Assembly: GCA_041584015.1 (NCBI GenBank)
Contig: JBFHES010000128.1
Coordinates: 1 to 12,591, forward strand
DNA: 12,591 bases
Source: JBFHES01 sp041584015
Lineage (GTDB): Bacteria; Bacteroidota; Bacteroidia; Bacteroidales; M50B96
Reading direction: 5' to 3'
The notes below the pieces were generated by a model. The model was given only the letters and a program-made list of their open reading frames with translations, ran no database searches and was not told the DNA's origin. Every line of letters begins with the position of its first letter. Position 1 is the stretch's first letter. Shown here piece by piece: positions 1-6,314 of this stretch. The position numbers and the translations under genes were made by a program.

Positions 1-2
1 AA

Positions 3-92
3 ATCGACATCTCTGCATTTTCAACGGGAACTTATTTCGTAAAAGTACTTGGAAAAGAAGAGCTTGCGTTTGGTCGCTTTATAAAACTATAA
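3..92 (+). CDS. T9SS cargo protein, C-terminal fragment (partial at left edge)
   Basis: Only the last 29 codons and a TAA stop lie in the window. The reading frame starts at base 3 and encodes the end of a T9SS type A sorting domain, including FSTGTYFVKVLGK and the terminal GRFIKL. In this family the domain directs export through the outer membrane by the type IX system and is normally cleaved on the surface. Bases 1-92 match bases 1291-1382, the end of the next gene, with about seven differences, so the two genes are tandem paralogues or share a recently copied C-terminus. The catalytic or binding part lies outside the window, so the protein's specific role cannot be told. The call as a sorting-domain tail is secure because the neighbouring full-length gene carries the same end. 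Confidence 0.85.
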   Translation: MDISAFSTGTYFVKVLGKEELAFGRFIKL

Positions 93-96
93 TAGT

Positions 97-132
97 TGAT
101 GGACTGCTATAATCGGCAGTCCATCATTTTTT
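97..132 (+). terminator. Rho-independent terminator after the partial T9SS gene
   Basis: A perfect 10-bp stem pairs GATGGACTGC (98-107) with GCAGTCCATC (116-125). One more T-A pair (97/126) extends it, the loop is 8 nt, and a run of six T follows (127-132). It begins five bases after the upstream stop codon. The next start codon is only 17 bases past the T-run, so the downstream gene must use a promoter overlapping the terminator or depend on read-through. Confidence 0.85.
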
Positions 133-149
133 AATAAAAATAGATCATC

Positions 150-1382
150 ATGAAACTAGCACTTACTAATTTATTTTGCACCGCTTTATTATTGTTCCTA
201 TCCATAGCTGGCTTTAGTCAAGCGTCAAGCGGCGCACAAATACCAGACAGTCGAACAGCTGGCGATATCAGCCTTGTTTCTATTAATTATCCTTGCATGG
301 CTTTGGTAAACGGTGTTTATCAAAACGATGGTTACTATAGTACCCGAGCAGCCAACCAGATAATCCCAATCGCTCTTTCGGGAAACATTCTTAACAGCGG
401 TACAACAGATCAGACCAATGTTCGCTTGCTTGCACAGGTAACAGAATCTTTGGGTACAATATTTTTTGATGGAGCCGACTCCATTAGCGAACTGCTAGTA
501 GGGGATGACACTCTAATTGAAATTGCGGATTATTTCACTCCCAATGGCATCGGCGACTTTACACTATCAATGTGGTGTGATCAGGCAGAAGGAGATATCT
601 TTCCTAAGGGCAATTATACAGATGATGTAAACATCAATATTAATGATAACCATGTGATTGCAAGGTATAAGGATTATAATAATAGCATTTGTCCGTTTGA
701 ATATAATCTAACAGCAGATAATTCCTTTATTGGTATGTTTTTTCATGTTGCTCAAAACGACAAAATACATTCAATTTCTGTTTTTATCGATTCGTTATCA
801 GATACTGGAACTTTATGTAAATTAACATTATTGAAATATATTACAGGTTTTGATCGTAAAGCAGAATCTATTGAATATATTATCCAGTCATCAGATTTAG
901 GGAAATGGCTTAATTTAGAGTTGACTCCTATTAATCCAGAAGATATTTACTTAGAAACAGGTACAAGATATTTGGCAGGAATTGAATTTCTTTCACTCAC
1001 AGAGGCATTCAAGATAGGAAGTGATACGCTAGGAAAGCATGATTATGGGAAAGAACTATTATCAATTGGATATGGTTGGGTATTCTTCGAAGAAACACCA
1101 TTGATTGAGGTTCACCTTGACGGATATGTACATAATATAGATGAAACTCAGAAATCAACATCATTGCTTTATCCAAATCCTGCAAGCTCATCAGTAAATA
1201 TTGAGAGTGAGTTTGTAATGAACAAGCTTGAGATTTATAATATCTCAGGCGAATTGCTTCAAAGTGTTGCTGTTGCATCAAACAAACAAGAAATCGATAT
1301 TTCCACATTTTCAACGGGAACTTATTTCGTAAAAGTACTGGGAAAAGGAGAGCTTGCGTTTGGTCGCTTTATAAAACTATAG
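150..1382 (+). CDS. Secreted protein with T9SS type A sorting domain
   Basis: The 410-residue protein opens with a Sec signal peptide (about residues 1-24, hydrophobic core LLLFLSIAGFS). Residues about 38-170 look like a beta-sandwich of the CARDB-like kind found in Bacteroidota secreted proteins (DISLVSINYPC, then SGNILNSGT and VRLLAQV), containing three cysteines. Residues about 185-320 form a second beta-rich region that I do not recognise. Residues about 337-410 are a T9SS type A sorting domain with the YPNP motif at 341-344, followed by LEIYNISGELL and ISTFSTGTYFVKV. The protein is therefore expected to cross the inner membrane by Sec and the outer membrane by T9SS, ending on the surface or free. 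No catalytic motif is visible, so an adhesive or structural role is possible but unproven. Its last 92 bases are nearly identical to the end of the preceding gene. No Shine-Dalgarno site precedes the ATG; the upstream sequence is A-rich, as is common in this phylum. Confidence 0.88.
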   Translation: MKLALTNLFCTALLLFLSIAGFSQASSGAQIPDSRTAGDISLVSINYPCMALVNGVYQNDGYYSTRAANQIIPIALSGNILNSGTTDQTNVRLLAQVTESLGTIFFDGADSISELLVGDDTLIEIADYFTPNGIGDFTLSMWCDQAEGDIFPKGNYTDDVNININDNHVIARYKDYNNSICPFEYNLTADNSFIGMFFHVAQNDKIHSISVFIDSLSDTGTLCKLTLLKYITGFDRKAESIEYIIQSSDLGKWLNLELTPINPEDIYLETGTRYLAGIEFLSLTEAFKIGSDTLGKHDYGKELLSIGYGWVFFEETPLIEVHLDGYVHNIDETQKSTSLLYPNPASSSVNIESEFVMNKLEIYNISGELLQSVAVASNKQEIDISTFSTGTYFVKVLGKGELAFGRFIKL

Positions 1383-1434
1383 GATTGGATGTTGTTATTG
1401 AAAGAAAGAAGAGCTAACAACCTGAAACTTATTC

Positions 1435-1454
1435 ATTCCTGCGAAGGCAGGAAT
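1435..1454. repeat. REP-like hairpin, family a, copy 1
   Basis: The sequence attcctgcgaaggcaggaat is a perfect 8-bp inverted repeat around a GAAG loop. A 27-bp stretch including it (1430-1456) recurs exactly at 3962-3988. Hairpins of this shape are widespread in bacterial intergenic DNA as REP elements, often mobilised by REP-associated tyrosine transposases. No such transposase is in the window. There is no T-run, so it is not a classical terminator. Confidence 0.8.
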
Positions 1455-1487
1455 CTCTTCATCGGCCGATGCTGCCATGCACATGTC

Positions 1488-1517
1488 GCTGCCGCACGTC
1501 TTCTCACGCGCGGCAGC
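1488..1517 (+). repeat. GC-rich REP-like element, family b, copy A (diverged)
   Basis: GCTGCCGC (1488-1495) and GCGGCAGC (1510-1517) form a perfect 8-bp inverted repeat with a 14-nt loop. The first 27 bases align with the element at 3882-3908 (read on the minus strand) with six mismatches, so this is a diverged member of the same family. It is strikingly GC-rich against AT-rich surroundings and lies 33 bases after the family a hairpin. Confidence 0.65.
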
Positions 1518-1539
1518 CAAGTATTTTCACTGCTTAGTT

Positions 1540-1547
1540 TATCTTTG
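1540..1547 (+). promoter_or_regulatory. Possible -7 box for the propeller gene
   Basis: TATCTTTG matches the Bacteroidota -7 consensus TAnnTTTG and lies 70 bases before the ATG at 1617. No TTG or TTTG is found at the expected -33 spacing, so this is a weak call. It also overlaps a small TTATCT/AGATAA inverted repeat (1539-1544 and 1555-1560). Confidence 0.3.
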
Positions 1548-1616
1548 ATAATTCAGATAATTTTGGCATTACAATCATAATTTTATGAAAAAAGCGAATT
1601 TGTAAATTACTAATAT

Positions 1617-3707
1617 ATGAAACGAGTCCTCTTGTTAATTTTTATTACGCTTAGTGTTCAAATAATCTACAGCCAGTGGACCGAAATCAAATACCATCCA
1701 ACAAAGAATGATCTATATGACCTAGCTAGCCCAGATGGGGAAACAGTTTTTATGACTGGGAGTAATGGTACAATTATTAAAGTGAATAGTCTTACTAATT
1801 CTTTTGCAGAAATATCAGTAAATATAGACGAGATCATAGGTGATATTATCTTTTCATCAGATGGCCATGGATTCTTTATTAGTCAATATGGTGATTTATA
1901 CCGTTCGAATGACGAAGGCAATACGTGGCAACTTATCAACAATAATAAATTGCTGGGAAACCCTGCTTCATTCATAATGTGCGACAGTGCTGTTGGCTAC
2001 TGGGATGGGTATGGTATTGATAGTTTATTTATACGTAAGACTATTGATGGTGGACTTAGTTGGGAAAAGATCAATATAATAAATTACATGAGGTCTTTTC
2101 ATTTTCACAATCGTGATACTGCATGGATTGCGCAGGACTCCTTGCAAAAAACGATTGATGGACTACAAACTTTATATAATGTTCCAATAAACGGACAAAC
2201 GTCGGTTGCTGCAATTGGTGTCTATTTTATTGATACACTAAACGGCTGGGTTAGTTCCTATACCGACACGCTATATAGAACATACGATGGCGGGGCTACT
2301 TGGAATAGCTGGTATATTGATGAGAAGATTAGTAATTTGCACTTTGTTGATGAATTTAATGGCACCGCCCAGACCTCTGCTGGTTTGAAAATTATTACCA
2401 AGGATGGAGGATTAACGTGGAGCAAATTCTCAACACCATTTGGTTCGCAATGTTATAAAAGAATAGGGAATCGATTTTGGTCCTGCGGTCCTCACGGGAC
2501 AATAAGTTATAGCGACAGTCTTCCGGTCTGGCAGCCGGTAGGCACTAATTTCTATATTTCTCAGTACGAAGATATATTGATACTAAACGACAGCACCCAT
2601 GGTATTGTCCATAGGCATGGCTTGTGGATTACTAATAACAGAGGTGAAAACTACAGAGAGATAAATATGCCTTTTATAAGCGGCGGACAGTATTATCTAT
2701 ACAATTCAGGTTGGATGGAGAATAATCAAAAATATTGGTTGGGAACATCATTCGGTAAAATCGTCACAACTTCTGACGGTGGAAGCAATTGGACCGTTTC
2801 ATATGACAATCAGTTAAATGATGGCGACATTCAAGATGTTCAGTTTATAGACAGTTTACGCGGCTGGGCAATTCTTAATCATACAGAGTACTCGGTTCTT
2901 AAAACAGTTGATGGGGGACAAACCTGGGCATCTTCAATTATACAGACCAATGAACCGCTAAAAAGAATGACCTTTACAGATTACATGCATGGCTGGGTAG
3001 GCGATATCTCTGGGAATGTTCATTACACCACTAATGGTGGGAATACCTGGACTACCGTACCGGATGTAATAAACAGCTTTTACGATATCCAGTTTGTTAA
3101 TAATCAGCTTGGTTATGCCTATGGCAATCATACTTACAAAACAACTGACGGTGGCATTACATGGGAAGAATTCTACACTGATCGAGTGGTAATATCAGGT
3201 CATTTCATAAATGAAAACCAGGGCTGGCTCTTGTGCCCTAATGAAGTTCTATTTACCGAAGATGGTGGAGAGAACTGGAACTATCAGGAATCACCTGGAT
3301 ATCCTGACTATTTAAATTCGTTCATGGATTTTTATGACCACAAGCATGGTATCATTCTAACGTACGACCCTTATAATTTGGAACATACCATATTTCAAAC
3401 ACACAACGGTGGTTCTACATGGGTTGAGCAGGTTAAAATAGAAAAAACCCTAGCTGTTAGTTGTTACCCAAATCCATTTGTCTATAACACTGAGGTGGTA
3501 TTTAATTTAAGTAAACCTGAATTGATTACCATTGAAGTTTATAATAGTGTGGGTGAGTTGATGGATTTAGTAGAAAGTAAAATGAAATGCTTGCGCGGTG
3601 AGAACAGAATTAAACTGAATGGATGTACCTGGAATCCCGGTATCTATTTTTGTAGGGTGAGTTCAGAAAACTATTCTGAAACGACTAAAATTGTAAAGGT
3701 AGAGTAA
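1617..3707 (+). CDS. Secreted Asp-box (BNR) beta-propeller protein with T9SS sorting domain
   Basis: The 696-residue protein starts with a signal peptide (residues 1-19, cleavage probably after IIYS). Residues about 30-605 contain regularly spaced Asp-box motifs of the form S/T-x-D/N-x-G-x-T/S-W. Clear copies lie at about 97, 142, 222, 261, 385, 430, 471, 509, 547 and 595, with a degenerate copy near 339. This pattern is typical of sialidase-like, VPS10-like and Ycf48/HCF136-like propellers. In secreted Bacteroidota proteins of this kind it normally marks a scaffold or binding module; I see no sialidase active-site signature, so enzyme activity should not be assumed. Residues 610-696 are a T9SS type A sorting domain with YPNP at 617-620 and a terminal ETTKIVKVE. 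The number of repeats suggests one large or two stacked propellers. The gene stands alone between two repeat-rich gaps, with no obvious terminator after it. Confidence 0.9.
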   Translation: MKRVLLLIFITLSVQIIYSQWTEIKYHPTKNDLYDLASPDGETVFMTGSNGTIIKVNSLTNSFAEISVNIDEIIGDIIFSSDGHGFFISQYGDLYRSNDEGNTWQLINNNKLLGNPASFIMCDSAVGYWDGYGIDSLFIRKTIDGGLSWEKINIINYMRSFHFHNRDTAWIAQDSLQKTIDGLQTLYNVPINGQTSVAAIGVYFIDTLNGWVSSYTDTLYRTYDGGATWNSWYIDEKISNLHFVDEFNGTAQTSAGLKIITKDGGLTWSKFSTPFGSQCYKRIGNRFWSCGPHGTISYSDSLPVWQPVGTNFYISQYEDILILNDSTHGIVHRHGLWITNNRGENYREINMPFISGGQYYLYNSGWMENNQKYWLGTSFGKIVTTSDGGSNWTVSYDNQLNDGDIQDVQFIDSLRGWAILNHTEYSVLKTVDGGQTWASSIIQTNEPLKRMTFTDYMHGWVGDISGNVHYTTNGGNTWTTVPDVINSFYDIQFVNNQLGYAYGNHTYKTTDGGITWEEFYTDRVVISGHFINENQGWLLCPNEVLFTEDGGENWNYQESPGYPDYLNSFMDFYDHKHGIILTYDPYNLEHTIFQTHNGGSTWVEQVKIEKTLAVSCYPNPFVYNTEVVFNLSKPELITIEVYNSVGELMDLVESKMKCLRGENRIKLNGCTWNPGIYFCRVSSENYSETTKIVKVE

Positions 3708-3754
3708 GTTCAATTAGTAATATAAGTCTTACCTATAAACACGTATAGTCGTAT

Positions 3755-3908
3755 GCTACCGCGCGTGTCCTCACGCCTGGTATAATAAACTCAATAAAAT
3801 CAAAAAGCAGAACCATGTGAAAATATGATTAGCCAATCAGAATAGTTTAATAATTGATAAACAATAAAATATCTACGACAAACCACGCGTGGGGACACGC
3901 GCGGCAGC
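3755..3908. repeat. 154-bp element bounded by 27-bp inverted repeats (family b, copies B and C)
   Basis: Arm B (3755-3781) and arm C (3882-3908) are reverse complements with three mismatches in 27 bases, flanking about 100 bases of AT-rich DNA. Each arm also folds alone. GCGTG-TCCT-CACGC lies at 3763-3776, and CGCGTG-GGGA-CACGCG at 3886-3901. The arrangement resembles a pair of inverted REP elements (a BIME-like unit) or a small non-autonomous element. I find no target-site duplication and no coding capacity. Confidence 0.7.
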
Positions 3909-3966
3909 CACAGGATATTGGGTGTTTTTTTTGAATACAGAAGAGACAACATCTCCATGTCTATTC

Positions 3967-3986
3967 ATTCCTGCGAAGGCAGGAAT
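3967..3986. repeat. REP-like hairpin, family a, copy 2
   Basis: This is an exact second copy of the 20-base hairpin at 1435-1454, within a 27-base identical segment (3962-3988). It lies 58 bases after arm C of the family b element, so the two families co-occur in both gaps flanking the propeller gene. Confidence 0.8.
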
Positions 3987-4093
3987 CTGTTTATTAAATA
4001 AAGTCGTGTGGCTATAAGTGCCGACTCTACTAGCTAACAGGTGTGCTCAGCTTCAACTTCCATGTAATTCTCAAAAAAAAACTTGCTAATAAA

Positions 4094-4126
4094 TTTGGAA
4101 CTTAAATAATTATTGTGTTACATTTG
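4094..4126 (+). promoter_or_regulatory. Promoter of the ABC/GntR operon
   Basis: TTTG (4094-4097) and TACATTTG (4119-4126) are separated by 21 bases. This fits the Bacteroidota primary-sigma consensus of a -33 TTTG and -7 TAnnTTTG. Transcription would start near 4132, giving a leader of about 30 bases before the ATG at 4164. This is the best promoter match in the window. Confidence 0.7.
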
Positions 4127-4127
4127 C

Positions 4128-4151
4128 AGTGTATTAATAAAGCAGTACACT
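4128..4151. promoter_or_regulatory. Putative YtrA-type operator
   Basis: AGTGTA (4128-4133) and TACACT (4146-4151) form a perfect inverted repeat with a 12-base spacer. As I recall from the literature, the B. subtilis YtrA operator is AGTGTA-N13-TACACT, so the half-sites agree exactly and the spacing differs by one. It begins one base after the -7 box and covers the expected transcription start, as expected for repression. The operon's third gene encodes a YtrA-type regulator, which supports autoregulation by inference. Confidence 0.65.
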
Positions 4152-4163
4152 AAAACAGTAAAA

Positions 4164-5003
4164 ATGCTAACAATAAACAATCTCACATTTGGCTACAAAG
4201 GAACCGGAATACTTTTCTCGGACTTGTCGCTCAATCTTGAAAAAGGAAATATTTACGGTCTGCTGGGCCGCAATGGTGCAGGTAAAACAACTTTGTTGAA
4301 AATAATAACAGGATTGTTATATGCACATAAAGGTTCGGTAAAATACAATGGCATTGATGTTTCCTTGAGGCAGCCTAATGTGTTATCCGATGTTTATATT
4401 ATTCCGGAAGAGTTTCAAGTACCCGATTTTAAGGTTACGGAGTACGTAGCTACACATTCGGTTTTTTATCCAAAATTTGATTTATCCAAATTAAACGAGT
4501 TGCTCGTTGAAATGGAAATTGATAAATCGAAGCATTTGGGCAGTTTATCGTATGGTCAGAAGAAGAAGTTCATCATTGCCTTTGCAATTGCCACCAACTG
4601 CTCTCTGGTATTAATGGACGAACCGACCAATGGCCTTGATATTCCATCGAAGAGTAAGTTCCGCAGAATCATTGCATCATCAATTGATGAGAACCGTACC
4701 TTCTTAATTTCAACACATCAGGTGCGTGATCTGGAAAGTCTTATCGATCCGGTAGTTATTATCGAGAACGGTCAAATCATCTTCAACGAGAAGATGGATC
4801 GTATTGCATCTAAGCTCTCATTTATAAAAACAGATAAAGGAGCACAGCCAGAAAGTAGAGTTTTCCATAGCGAGCCGGTTTTTGGTGGCGAATATATGGT
4901 TGTTGAAAATACTTCGGATAATGAGTCGGAAATCGACTTTGAGCTGCTTTTCAATGCCGTACTAAGTAACAAGAAAGAAATTGTTGAACACTTTAACAAT
5001 TAG
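4164..5003 (+). CDS. ABC transporter ATP-binding protein (YtrB-like)
   Basis: This 279-residue cytoplasmic ATPase would power the permease encoded immediately downstream. Visible motifs are Walker A GRNGAGKT (35-42), signature LSYGQ (128-132, a variant of LSGGQ), Walker B LVLMDEP (148-154) followed by the D-loop, and the H-loop histidine in STHQ (H185). The segment YIIPEEFQ (about 78-85) occupies the Q-loop region. After about residue 215 comes a C-terminal extension without nucleotide-binding motifs, typical of ABC-2-type exporters. The ATG at 4164 is chosen over an upstream TTG at 4113, because the latter lies inside the promoter and would add a tail that does not resemble the family. The stop is four bases before the permease ATG. 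The gene is expected to be controlled by the operator at 4128-4151. The substrate cannot be read from the sequence; relatives near YtrA regulators respond to envelope stress or peptide antibiotics. Confidence 0.92.
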   Translation: MLTINNLTFGYKGTGILFSDLSLNLEKGNIYGLLGRNGAGKTTLLKIITGLLYAHKGSVKYNGIDVSLRQPNVLSDVYIIPEEFQVPDFKVTEYVATHSVFYPKFDLSKLNELLVEMEIDKSKHLGSLSYGQKKKFIIAFAIATNCSLVLMDEPTNGLDIPSKSKFRRIIASSIDENRTFLISTHQVRDLESLIDPVVIIENGQIIFNEKMDRIASKLSFIKTDKGAQPESRVFHSEPVFGGEYMVVENTSDNESEIDFELLFNAVLSNKKEIVEHFNN

Positions 5004-5007
5004 AATT

Positions 5008-5808
5008 ATGAATCAGACATTTGATATAAATAGAACAATGCTTTATGCCAGACTTAAGTTTGCGCAAAACAAGAAGATGTTGTTAATCGCCTTGGGCGGA
5101 TTTTTTGGTCTCATTTTCATTATCACCTTTTTTATTGCCTTTGCGGTAAATGCGGGTAACGAAGGTTTAATGAATGGTTTTCATGGCGTGGCCATGGTTA
5201 TTCTCCTTTTTGGTGGCGGTTTATGGATAACCGGTCGCTCGTATCAGGACATGAATTCACCACAAAAAGCCTTGTCGCAGCTTATGCTACCGGTTTCTAA
5301 TGTAGAGCGATTTGTGGTTCCATTGTTCAGCTCAACAATCCTATGGATGGTAATCATACCAATTCTTTATCATCTGGTTGCTTTTTTATTGAATGGTATG
5401 TGGGGAATCATGTTTGGTAAAGATTTCGGTTTCTTTAATCTGTTTGATGCAACCAGTGCAGAACAAATAGGAGATGTGCTTAAGGCCTTTGTAGTGGTGC
5501 ATTCGGTTTTCTTTTTAGGTGGCATTGCCTTTAAACGCTATCCAATTGCTAAAACTTTCCTCTCATTATTTATAGTACAATTTGGATGGACTGTATTATC
5601 CACGCTTACCGCAATCATCCTGTTCGGCAGCCTGTCAGACTTTGGCTTTGGATCACAAACGATGGTATTCGATGATAGTTTGTCGGATGTGTTTAAAGAG
5701 GAGACCTTTGACCGTTTTAAATTAATTGTAGAAATGTTGTTTGTAATAGTTGTACCGGCCACGCTATACACGGCAGCTTTCTTTAAGGTAAAGGAACGGG
5801 AGGTATAA
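5008..5808 (+). CDS. ABC-2-type transporter permease
   Basis: A 266-residue integral membrane protein with six likely transmembrane helices at about residues 24-46, 57-75, 103-129, 158-176, 183-208 and 239-259. The cytoplasmic loop after helix 2 contains SQLMLPVSNVERF, a form commonly seen in Bacteroidota ABC-2-like permeases that pair with YtrB-like ATPases. Start choice: the ATG at 5008 is four bases after the ATPase stop, while an in-frame TTG at 4981 would overlap the ATPase and add nine residues with no hydrophobic role. A soluble segment of about 30 residues (209-238, rich in Asp and Ser) precedes the last helix. With the ATPase it should form a homodimeric exporter or a membrane-sensing complex. 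The substrate is unknown. Its stop is one base before the next gene's start, so translational coupling is likely. Confidence 0.88.
   Translation: MNQTFDINRTMLYARLKFAQNKKMLLIALGGFFGLIFIITFFIAFAVNAGNEGLMNGFHGVAMVILLFGGGLWITGRSYQDMNSPQKALSQLMLPVSNVERFVVPLFSSTILWMVIIPILYHLVAFLLNGMWGIMFGKDFGFFNLFDATSAEQIGDVLKAFVVVHSVFFLGGIAFKRYPIAKTFLSLFIVQFGWTVLSTLTAIILFGSLSDFGFGSQTMVFDDSLSDVFKEETFDRFKLIVEMLFVIVVPATLYTAAFFKVKEREV
5798..5803 (+). promoter_or_regulatory. Strong Shine-Dalgarno site for the GntR gene
   Basis: GGGAGG lies inside the last codons of the permease gene, six bases before the ATG at 5810. Clear Shine-Dalgarno sites are uncommon in Bacteroidota and none is seen before most other genes here. 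It also supports the chosen start. Confidence 0.55.
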
Positions 5809-5809
5809 T

Positions 5810-6202
5810 ATGGAATTTAGAGACAAGCAGGCCATTTACATGCAAATTGCTGATTATTTCTCGGTTAATATTTTAGAGGAGCGTTGGGCAGCAAATGAAA
5901 AAGTACCGTCGGTACGACAACTAGCAGTGGAATTAGAAGTTAATCCAAATACCGTAATGCGCACTTATAATCATTTACAGGAGAACGAGATAATTTATAA
6001 CAAGCGTGGTATCGGTTATTTTGTAGGAACCGAAGCAAGAAATATTCTCTTAAAAATGATGAAGCAACGTTTCGTAGAGCAGGAGTTGCCCGAAGTATTC
6101 AGATCGATGCAGTTGCTTGAGTTAAATATAAAAGATGTTGAAACATTTCATGAGGAATGGAAGTCAAATTCTAAAACACAGACCAATGAAAAAGAAAAGT
6201 AA
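5810..6202 (+). CDS. GntR-family transcriptional regulator, YtrA subfamily
   Basis: The 130-residue protein has a GntR winged helix-turn-helix at about residues 5-75, with the conserved run KVPSVRQLAVELEVNPNTV (31-49) and the wing KRGIGYFV (65-72). It is followed by only about 55 helical residues. That short tail, in place of a large ligand-binding domain, defines the YtrA subfamily, whose members usually regulate the ABC operon they are encoded in. The expected target is the AGTGTA-N12-TACACT repeat over the operon promoter. The regulator is third in the operon; in many YtrA systems it comes first. Its last 17 bases overlap the start of the next small gene. Repressor activity and autoregulation are inferences from the family and the operator position. 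The inducing signal is unknown. Confidence 0.92.
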   Translation: MEFRDKQAIYMQIADYFSVNILEERWAANEKVPSVRQLAVELEVNPNTVMRTYNHLQENEIIYNKRGIGYFVGTEARNILLKMMKQRFVEQELPEVFRSMQLLELNIKDVETFHEEWKSNSKTQTNEKEK

Positions 6203-6293
6203 TATTATAATAGGAGCACTATTAATCGCCTTAGCAGTATTAATGTTATCAGCGCTTGTAATTGTGCGTATTGCAGTAGGTCAATTAATATAA
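6186..6293 (+). CDS. Small single-helix membrane protein (35 aa)
   Basis: An ATG at 6186 opens a 35-codon reading frame ending in TAA at 6291-6293. The protein starts MKKKSN and continues with one hydrophobic helix of about 20 residues (7-27). A lone Arg at 28 and a short amphipathic end (IAVGQLI) follow. This is the expected pattern for a membrane microprotein with the N-terminus in the cytoplasm (positive-inside rule). The start overlaps the GntR gene by 17 bases in another frame, implying translational coupling, and the lipoprotein gene starts 21 bases after its stop. I do not recognise a family. Its place in the operon suggests it may bind or modulate the ABC permease, which is inference. 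The short length leaves some chance that it is fortuitous, but the Lys-rich start, clean helix and tight packing argue for a real gene. Confidence 0.65.
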   Translation: MKKKSNIIIGALLIALAVLMLSALVIVRIAVGQLI

Positions 6294-6314
6294 GCGATCA
6301 AAAAATCCGAAATC

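Larger units (their letters stand above)
3708..4093. other. Repeat-bearing intergenic region without a gene
   Basis: I see no credible coding sequence in this 386-base gap. It holds a long imperfect inverted repeat (3755-3908) and one REP-like hairpin (3967-3986), listed separately. The rest is AT-rich and shows no obvious terminator for the upstream propeller gene. Confidence 0.7.

Noticed and set aside
1461..1470. ATCGGCCGAT, a perfect 10-bp palindrome next to the REP-like elements
   Set aside because: It is too short and isolated to assign a function, and no second copy was seen in the window.
1389..1580. A 63-codon open frame reading through the repeat region after the first T9SS gene
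   Set aside because: Its sequence is largely a translation of the two palindromic repeats (for example IHSCEGRNL, a typical product of REP hairpins). It has no family resemblance.
1430..3988. Repeats considered as a CRISPR array
   Set aside because: There are only two exact copies 2.5 kb apart, with a gene between them, no spacer regularity and no cas genes.
4113..4163. An upstream TTG start for the ABC ATPase
   Set aside because: It lies inside the promoter and operator region, and the ATG at 4164 gives the normal family N-terminus.
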